A stretch of DNA of 35,910 nucleotides, taken from contig CAZADH010000022.1 in NCBI GenBank assembly GCA_964483805.1, positions 1 through 35,910 on the forward strand, given 5' to 3'. The notes under the pieces are model-generated. The model was not told the origin of the DNA and searched no databases. It saw only the letters and a list, made by a program, of their open reading frames with translations. The stretch's first letter is position 1. Every line of letters begins with the position of its first letter. This DNA comes from CAZADH01 sp964483805. GTDB lineage: Bacteria > Muiribacteriota > Ozemobacteria > Ozemobacterales > Ozemobacteraceae. Shown here in pieces: positions 30,333 through 35,910 of this stretch. The translations under genes and the position numbers were made by a program.

Positions 30333-30902
30333 TCACGCTCCCGCCTTGAATCGCGCATTGGCGTCGATGCGAAACTCGATGAGGCCCTGCGCGTTGTTGA
30401 GGCTGAGCAACTCGAGGCCAACGATCCTCAGTGCGGTTTTCGAGGTTTCAATGCTGGCAAGAACCTGGTGGAAAGCGGCGAATGTGGCCTCGAAACGCGC
30501 TGAAAACGGCAACGTGACGAAACCGGCCGTCATGGTGCGTGGTTTGTACGACATGGTCACCAGACGAAGCCCAGGGACATTAAACACAATCTGGAGGTCC
30601 GCCACGAAGGCGGGAATCTGCGCCTCGGTGCGCGGCGTGAAGCTCGCCATTTCCAGATCTTTGCGCCGCCGTGCCAACATGTCAGCCACATCTTGGGCCC
30701 CTCGACGCAACTCGGCCAACCGATCGCGGTGAAGTGTCTCGGCTTCGCGCTCCGCCCTCAGCTTATCGCGTTGAGAGAGAATCGCCTGCAAGGCGGCCAT
30801 CCGGTTGGGAATGAGCCAACCCATGCCGCCAATTACCAGCAACAATGCCAGCGAGCAGACGATCAGCGCGAGCGCGGCACGAGTTCTTCGTGGCATCGCC
30901 AT
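30333..30902 (-). CDS. pilO: Type IV pilus alignment protein PilO
   Basis: This is a 189-residue bitopic protein with an Arg-rich N-terminus, one membrane helix (about 9-31), a coiled-coil segment (about 33-82, QRDKLRAEREAETLHRDRLAEL) and a ferredoxin-like periplasmic domain. The domain has FVADLQIVFNVPGLRLVTMSYKP and FEATFAAFHQVLASIETSKTALRIVGL, the PilO pattern. PilO pairs with PilN to link PilM to PilP/PilQ. The ATG overlaps the pilN stop by one base (TAATG). Confidence 0.88.
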   Translation of the reverse strand: MAMPRRTRAALALIVCSLALLLVIGGMGWLIPNRMAALQAILSQRDKLRAEREAETLHRDRLAELRRGAQDVADMLARRRKDLEMASFTPRTEAQIPAFVADLQIVFNVPGLRLVTMSYKPRTMTAGFVTLPFSARFEATFAAFHQVLASIETSKTALRIVGLELLSLNNAQGLIEFRIDANARFKAGA

Positions 30903-31483
30903 TACATCACCGCCCCATCGAAATGAAAAGACACGTCAACGGCAACACCCTTGCGCCTCTGAAAGACCTGGTCTTCGCCGGGGTTGAAGCTCAGCGATTT
31001 GAACGCCGGGTCGTCGGAAAAACGCTGATAAAGATCGTTGGCCAACGGCATGGTCTCGACGAGAAGGAGCAATTTGACATCGAGATCGTCGGGACCGAAC
31101 ACCGGTGTGCCCGTGCGCGCATTCACACAGCGAACGATCACCGCCTGGTCGGGAAGGACCCGCTTGAGCCGCTGCAGCAGTTTGGCCCACTGCGTTCGCG
31201 GACCATTGAATGCCTCGTTGTGCCTCGTAATGTCCGACTGCAGTGCATCAACCAATCTCGGCGACGGCAGGATCGCCGTTGCCGACGCGGCAAGGTTCTG
31301 CCGCAGCTCGGTGAGTTGACGCGTCTCGACGGTGACGTCCTCGATTGCCCTCTGGGTGGCGCCGCGAAGATACCAGGTGACGTAACCGAGCAGTAGTATT
31401 GAGGCAATGACGACACCGATCAGTGTCCGGGGCATGGCCAGACGCCGCCGATCGCGGGCCAGGAACTCGAAACTGCTGGCCAT
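30902..31483 (-). CDS. pilN: PilN-like alignment protein
   Basis: This is a 193-residue bitopic protein with a cytoplasmic segment of about 20 residues, one membrane helix (about 20-42), a coiled-coil and a ferredoxin-like domain (QWAKLLQRLKRVLPDQAVIVRCV). Gene order (pilM-pilN-pilO) and architecture identify it. The conserved INLLP motif that binds PilM in studied systems is not present. The tail here reads FEFLARDRRRL. The start overlaps the pilM stop by one base (TGATG). Confidence 0.75.
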   Translation of the reverse strand: MASSFEFLARDRRRLAMPRTLIGVVIASILLLGYVTWYLRGATQRAIEDVTVETRQLTELRQNLAASATAILPSPRLVDALQSDITRHNEAFNGPRTQWAKLLQRLKRVLPDQAVIVRCVNARTGTPVFGPDDLDVKLLLLVETMPLANDLYQRFSDDPAFKSLSFNPGEDQVFQRRKGVAVDVSFHFDGAVM

Positions 31484-32607
31484 CAGGCCACCAACCGATC
31501 CTGGCGATCATGGCGCCAGGGTTTCTGCAGAAGGGCGCCAAGCGCGGGTTCCAACCCCACCATTCCCGGCGCCGCCAGTGTCCGCCCTCCGGGCGCGACG
31601 ACGTTGAGCAGACTGCCGAGGCGCACCACCGGCAACCCCAGATTGGCCGCAACCAGGGTCTCGAGATTCCTCGGAGCGCAACCACCGCCACAGAGCAGCA
31701 TGCGCCGGAATGCCCCTTCTTGAGGGAACTCGGCTGCATGTTGCTGCAATACACCGTAAATACGGTTCAACATGTCGGCCAGGATGGGTTCGATCGCCTG
31801 ATACGCCGGTATCTGCTGTTGCGCATCACTGGTCGGTTCTGCGAGCAGAATCTCCTCGGTACCAAGCATGGCCTCGGCCCGCTCGGCCGTCAGATTCAGA
31901 CCGGTCATCAACGCACTCACTAGATTTGCCCCACCGACAGGCAGCATCTGCATGCGCCGCACCCCGCCGGAGAGCAAGACCCCGACACACGTGTGCCGAT
32001 GGCCGATGTGGACCCAAACCGCGGGATGCGGGGAGGCTTCGCCGTCGACGCTGCGAAAGATGCTGGCGAGGGCGACAAACGACGGTTCTATCGACAGCGG
32101 AATCAGATCGTGCACATCGAGTTGGTCCAGAAATGCCTCGATGACGTAACGCAGCATCGCACAGAACAGCGCGTTGCTCTTGGCGCCTCTCTGGGGACCG
32201 ATTTCGTAGGTATACTGGTATTCTTTCAGGGGTTTCGACGCCGAGGATTGAATCTCCCGCTCGAGCACCGCCAGCGGATTGTTGCGCAGGGGTAGCGCCG
32301 AGAGGACTCCGACATGGAATGCCTGATCCGGTACCAGTGCTGCAATATAGCTGCCCGCCACACGTCGCGGCGCCATGAGTAGTTGAAGTGCCCTGCCAAA
32401 GGCGACCGCGTCAGGGATCACCCTTGCAGCGTCGGGGGATTGCCAGTCGATGAGATTCAGCGCCGGAACGGCGTTGAGTTCAGTGAGTGTCCACCGACCA
32501 TTGGCGACCTGGCCACGCATCCGGCGCCAGAAGCGGGTGCCGAACTCGACGACGTCGGGCGTGACCAGGGAAAGGCCGATTTCGGTGACACGGTCGATCA
32601 GCGACAT
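31483..32607 (-). CDS. pilM: PilM-like actin-fold pilus protein with degenerate nucleotide site
   Basis: This is 374 residues from the ATG at 32607, overlapping pilB by 10 nt. An actin-like fold is suggested by EIQSSASKPLKEYQYTYEI (about 118-136), the phosphate-2-like VWVHIGHRHTCVGVLL (197-212), LPVGGANLVSAL and the C-terminal LLCGGGCAPRNLETLVA, all at PilM-typical spacing. In other PilM proteins the first loop reads DIGSSSIK and the second DIG. Here the first is replaced by GLSLVTPDVV and the second Asp by His200, so ATP binding is doubtful. A GspL-like role is an alternative. It works at the cytoplasmic side with PilN. Confidence 0.75.
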   Translation of the reverse strand: MSLIDRVTEIGLSLVTPDVVEFGTRFWRRMRGQVANGRWTLTELNAVPALNLIDWQSPDAARVIPDAVAFGRALQLLMAPRRVAGSYIAALVPDQAFHVGVLSALPLRNNPLAVLEREIQSSASKPLKEYQYTYEIGPQRGAKSNALFCAMLRYVIEAFLDQLDVHDLIPLSIEPSFVALASIFRSVDGEASPHPAVWVHIGHRHTCVGVLLSGGVRRMQMLPVGGANLVSALMTGLNLTAERAEAMLGTEEILLAEPTSDAQQQIPAYQAIEPILADMLNRIYGVLQQHAAEFPQEGAFRRMLLCGGGCAPRNLETLVAANLGLPVVRLGSLLNVVAPGGRTLAAPGMVGLEPALGALLQKPWRHDRQDRLVA

Positions 32608-34529
32608 GGCCCGCAAACACGCTCCAATTCTGAGAAATCGGTGTCGCCAGCCGCTATACGGGCCAGACCACAGTCGAGCAGCGAGCGCCGCCGTGCGGCC
32701 CGAGCGCGGGCAATGAACTCGCTCACCCTGCCGTCTTCGAATTGATCGCGCAGGCTCTCCTCGAGCACGAGAAACTCGAACAGGGCCACGCGTCCCTGGT
32801 AACCCGCGTTACAACGCGGGCACCCCTGGGCATGGAAGATTGTCGCCGGCGTTTCACCAGGCAACAACCTGGCCTCAGCAGCAGTCGGCGCCTGGGCGAC
32901 TCGACAGGCGGAGCACAGACGCCGCACCAGGCGTTGCGCGACGACCAGGTTCAACGACGACACCATAAGATAGGCGTCGACACCCATGTTGAACATGCGC
33001 CGAAGGGTCTCGACCGAGGAGTTGGCATGGACCGACGACAACACCAGATGACCGGTCATGCTTGCCTGGATGCCGATGTCGGCCGTCTCCTTGTCGCGGA
33101 TTTCACCGACCATGATCACATCGGGATCGAGGCGCAGGATCGAACGCAGGCCGCGAGCGAACGTCAACGATCGTTCGGGATCCTTGCGATTGATGCGAAC
33201 CTGGATCTGTTGCACGTTCTCGAGGTGCCGTTCGATCGGATCCTCGATGGTGATGAGCTTGTCGCCCGGACCGGCCATCGCCTCGAGAATCGCATACAGG
33301 GTGGTGGATTTTCCGGACCCGGTGGGACCCGAAACAAGGATCATGCCGTGGGGTTCCATGATCTGCTTCTCGATGACGGCCCGCTCTTCGCCGTTGAATC
33401 CGACGCTCTCGAGCCCAAGCGCCTGGCCCTTGCTGCCCAGCAGCATGCGCAGCGTCAGATACTGATCGTACGTTCCTGGCACGGAGGCGATACGGAACTC
33501 GACGTCGTTGCCCTCGTGACGGACCTTGAAACTCCCGTCTTGCGGGAGCACCCGTTCCGTGATGTCGAGGCCGGCCATAACCATGACGCGCGAGATGAAG
33601 GCCGACGCCGCGTTGCGCTGCAACTCGAGGCGGGTGACGAGTACCCCGTCGATGCGGAACCGCACACGCGCACCGTTCTCGAGCGACTCGATGTGGATAT
33701 CGCTCACGCGTTGTTTCACCGCCAACGACAACATTTGGTTGACCAACTTCACCACCGGCGGCTGGTCTGCCGTGTCGGAAATATCGATGACCTTCGTCTG
33801 TCTCTCTTCGACGGGCCGTTGTTGGCCGAGCGAAGACGCCAGATCGGCAAGCAGAGACGCTTCTTCGCTCGTCGTGTCTTCTTCCTCGGCGGATTCCTCG
33901 CCCGACGCTCCGCGTTGGGTCAGCACCTGCCGAAACGCGGCAACGGGCTTGGCCGGATCGCGCATGGCCGAACTGTTGTCGGGCGAAACACCCAGACTGA
34001 CCGTTCCCCCGGCCAATGGCGGCTTGCCGACCCGCGAAACGGTCGCGGCCGGCGGCACGGAGAGGGCCGGTGCGGCGGCGGCCGGAGCAACGATCGCCCG
34101 GCACTCGGTGATCCGCACGGGGCGGGCCACGACGAAGCGCACGGAAAGGCCTGCACCGGCCACCTGTTGTTCGAGTTCGGCCATGAGAGACGGTCGACTG
34201 AATGCGACCGTCAGCACCCCATCGACAAAGGCGGTGGGCAGGGCACCGTAGCGCATGAGCAGAGCAGGAATCGTCGAGGGGAGGCCGGCCGGTGGTTCGA
34301 ATGCAGGAAGGTCCGAATACGGCAGGCCGTTGGCCTCAGCGAGGACGGGATAGAACGCCTTCTCGTCGAGGTCGGGGCATTCGCGCAGAAGAAGTTCGTC
34401 GAGGGGAAGCCCCTCTTTTTGCGCTTGCTCGAGAATCGCTGCCACGGTCGCCTGGTCGAGCAGATTGCGTTCGACCAGAAGAACGTCGAGGGGGCGCCGG
34501 AGCAACCGGGTAGCCAGAATCTTCGCCAT
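32598..34529 (-). CDS. pilB: Type IV pilus assembly ATPase PilB (GspE family)
   Basis: This is a 643-residue ATPase that powers pilus extension. Residues 1-145 have two copies of the MshEN/T2SSE-N pattern (LDVLLVERNLLDQATVAAILEQ, split here as LDVLLVERNLLD and VAAILEQAQ). That domain binds c-di-GMP in some relatives, although the usual Gly of the first motif is Asp. A long Ala/Pro and acidic linker (146-250) leads to the motor. The motor has Walker A GPTGSGKST (401-409), Asp box ITIEDPIE (427-434), Walker B VIMVGEIRD (471-479) and His box (490-505). A zinc site is formed by CSAC (539-542) and CPRC (570-573). It is the first gene of the operon, divergent from pilQ across 241 nt. Confidence 0.95.
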   Translation of the reverse strand: MAKILATRLLRRPLDVLLVERNLLDQATVAAILEQAQKEGLPLDELLLRECPDLDEKAFYPVLAEANGLPYSDLPAFEPPAGLPSTIPALLMRYGALPTAFVDGVLTVAFSRPSLMAELEQQVAGAGLSVRFVVARPVRITECRAIVAPAAAAPALSVPPAATVSRVGKPPLAGGTVSLGVSPDNSSAMRDPAKPVAAFRQVLTQRGASGEESAEEEDTTSEEASLLADLASSLGQQRPVEERQTKVIDISDTADQPPVVKLVNQMLSLAVKQRVSDIHIESLENGARVRFRIDGVLVTRLELQRNAASAFISRVMVMAGLDITERVLPQDGSFKVRHEGNDVEFRIASVPGTYDQYLTLRMLLGSKGQALGLESVGFNGEERAVIEKQIMEPHGMILVSGPTGSGKSTTLYAILEAMAGPGDKLITIEDPIERHLENVQQIQVRINRKDPERSLTFARGLRSILRLDPDVIMVGEIRDKETADIGIQASMTGHLVLSSVHANSSVETLRRMFNMGVDAYLMVSSLNLVVAQRLVRRLCSACRVAQAPTAAEARLLPGETPATIFHAQGCPRCNAGYQGRVALFEFLVLEESLRDQFEDGRVSEFIARARAARRRSLLDCGLARIAAGDTDFSELERVCGPCR

Positions 34530-34770
34530 GCTTCAATGCTCTCCATTTGACGCGCACCGTGATACGGCCCGATGAAGCGGGATTTCGTGCGGCTTGCGAG
34601 ACCCTTTTTCAGGATACTCGATCGTCACAATTTAATCCCACCATCTAATGTCTCGGTATGCGAACGCCGAAACATGAAGACGGGGCAAACAAAAAAATAT
34701 GCACGATCGGAAAAAAACAGACCGGACCCGAGTCCGTGCAACGGCACAGTGGATTTCGCAAACAGGCGCC

Positions 34771-35910
34771 ATGCCTGACGATTCCACGGCTTTGTCCTGC
34801 ACCGGCGTGTCGGTGTCGCCCCGCGCCACGGCACCGGGCCAGCCGCGACCAGTGACAGGTCGGGTCGCGACGAACTGGGTCTTCGCAGCGATCGTGTTGC
34901 TGGCGATGGGTTTGATCCCCTGTGCGTTTGCTGCCGACCAAACCTCCGTTTCAACCGTCGCCGCACAGCGGTTTCTGCGCATGGACTACGCGCCCGAGGC
35001 AACCGGCACGGGTCTGCCCCCGAAAACGGGGCGGGTTCTGCTGTCATTTGCCGGTGACGTTCGTGGCGAACTGCGTCGCGAGGTGGGGATTCCGCTGGCG
35101 TATGTCGACATCCTCGGCGCCCGCATGGACGTCAGCCCGATGGTCACCCCGTTCGAGAGTGGCCCGGTGCGTATCGCGCGCTTGTCACAATTGTCCACGG
35201 TTCCGCCGGTCGTGCGGGCGACGTTCTTCCTGCGTGAACTGCACCGGCCACGGCTCACGCCCACCGCGAAGGGGCTTGCCATCGACTTCATGACCGCTTC
35301 GCAAGACGATCTGGCGGGTCCGGCCCAAGCTCTCGAGGGGCGCACTCCTTACGCGCCGATCGCTCCGGAACCAATGCGGCGCCCGCGTTCGGCCCCCGTG
35401 AACCTCGACGTCAAGGGCGCCGACGCCACAACCCTGCTGCGAGAACTGGCCCATCAGACCGGTATGACCGCACACTTCCGGGATCCACTCGATGCCTATG
35501 TCGATGTCTCGGCACTGGCCACCGATGCGGTATCGGCCATGCGACTCGTCGCCGGTCGACTCAATGCAGTGCTGACCCTCGAAGATGGAGAAATCTGGAT
35601 TTCGAAAGCGAACAACCCCCTGCTCGCCTTCTCGGATCAGGACCAGGTGCGCAATGCCGATTTGCGTGGACTCGCACTGGCCGACGTTCTACGTGCCCTC
35701 GGGCAAATGGGTGGCGTCAACGTCGTCATGGATCGATCGATCGAAACCATCAAGGACCGGCCGGTCGACATGCTCCTGCATCAGATGTCGTATCGTCGCG
35801 CCTTCGAGACCGTACTGACTGTGCACAACCTGGTGGTGCGAAGCATCGACCACCGCACCCTGATGGTAACGACCGATCAAGCGGCCCGACAGGCAACGGG
35901 ACACACCATT
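34771..35910 (+). CDS. pilQ: Outer-membrane secretin PilQ, N-terminal part (runs off the window)
   Basis: The frame is open for 380 codons from the ATG at 34771 to the window end. A hydrophobic signal segment (NWVFAAIVLLAMGLIPCAFA, ends at about residue 54) lies after a 34-residue leader. A GTG at 34852 would give a cleaner signal peptide, and an ATG at 34699 is also in frame, so the start is uncertain. The mature part begins with an AMIN-like beta domain (RFLRMDYAP, VLLSFAG). Two secretin N-type domains follow: VNLDVKGADATTLLRELAHQTGM (about 210-275) and NADLRGLALADVLRALGQMGGV (about 290-370). The channel domain should lie beyond the window. PilQ forms the outer-membrane pore for the pilus, tethered by PilP. 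Confidence 0.85.
   Translation, partial: MPDDSTALSCTGVSVSPRATAPGQPRPVTGRVATNWVFAAIVLLAMGLIPCAFAADQTSVSTVAAQRFLRMDYAPEATGTGLPPKTGRVLLSFAGDVRGELRREVGIPLAYVDILGARMDVSPMVTPFESGPVRIARLSQLSTVPPVVRATFFLRELHRPRLTPTAKGLAIDFMTASQDDLAGPAQALEGRTPYAPIAPEPMRRPRSAPVNLDVKGADATTLLRELAHQTGMTAHFRDPLDAYVDVSALATDAVSAMRLVAGRLNAVLTLEDGEIWISKANNPLLAFSDQDQVRNADLRGLALADVLRALGQMGGVNVVMDRSIETIKDRPVDMLLHQMSYRRAFETVLTVHNLVVRSIDHRTLMVTTDQAARQATGHTI

Noticed and set aside
32742..34550. A 602-codon plus-strand frame opposite pilB
   Set aside because: Antisense to a complete PilB with all ATPase motifs.
34530..34770. Clear promoters in the pilB-pilQ divergent region
   Set aside because: The stretch is locally AT-richer, but no -35/-10 pair or sigma-54 site was good enough to list.
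1..35910. CRISPR arrays, insertion sequences, prophage or integrase
   Set aside because: No regularly spaced repeats, transposase motifs or terminal inverted repeats seen on reading the window.

Overview
The window is GC-rich bacterial DNA from what looks like an uncultured diderm bacterium. Its left two thirds (about 1-21900, minus strand) is one unbroken str-S10-spc-alpha ribosomal supercluster. Its right third (about 22000-35910) holds a tRNA gene, a set of envelope/secreted proteins of unknown function, pseudopilin genes and a type IV pilus assembly locus that includes a secretin, so the cell should have an outer membrane. I cannot place the phylum from sequence alone. The rplQ-ecfA-ecfT junction recalls Firmicutes gene order, but the secretin argues against a Gram-positive cell. 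A deep-branching diderm lineage is the best guess, at low confidence.

Layout, in transcription order on the minus strand: rpsL, rpsG, fusA, rpsJ, rplC, rplD, rplW, rplB, rpsS, rplV, rpsC, rplP, rpmC, rpsQ, rplN, rplX, rplE, rpsZ (zinc S14), rpsH, rplF, rplR, rpsE, rpmD, rplO, secY, adk, map, infA, rpmJ, rpsM, rpsK, rpsD, rpoA, rplQ, a 13-bp stem hairpin terminator, then a fused double ATPase EcfA and the start of EcfT. A good sigma-70-like promoter lies upstream of rpsL, and a perfect extended -10 element follows rpsG, ahead of fusA. tuf is absent from its usual place after fusA. On the plus strand, divergent from rpsL, sits tRNA-Ala(CGC) with its own promoter and terminator.

The most striking observation is that several ribosomal proteins around the nascent-chain exit of the 50S subunit are enlarged. 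L22 carries an approximately 81-residue N-terminal domain resembling the N-terminus of ribosomal protein S13. L29 carries an approximately 145-residue charged C-terminal extension. L17 has an internal insertion of about 65-75 residues. L24 has a C-terminal four-cysteine zinc site. L23 is of normal size. L17, L22, L24 and L29 all belong to the known exit-rim set, so this lineage may have a remodelled tunnel-exit platform. That last step is inference.

The right-hand region contains a membrane protein with two RanBP2-type zinc fingers (minus strand) and three translationally coupled secreted genes (plus strand). A pseudopilin-like protein with a jelly-roll, carbohydrate-binding-like domain lies on the minus strand. 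Two GspG-like pseudopilins follow on the plus strand, one of them with an Ig-like tail. The pilus locus pilB-pilM-pilN-pilO-pilP-pilC (minus strand) has overlapping or close-packed genes and is divergent from pilQ, which runs off the window end. Together these encode assembly ATPase, inner-membrane platform, alignment complex, secretin and several pilus subunits, but no PilT or prepilin peptidase is present in the window.
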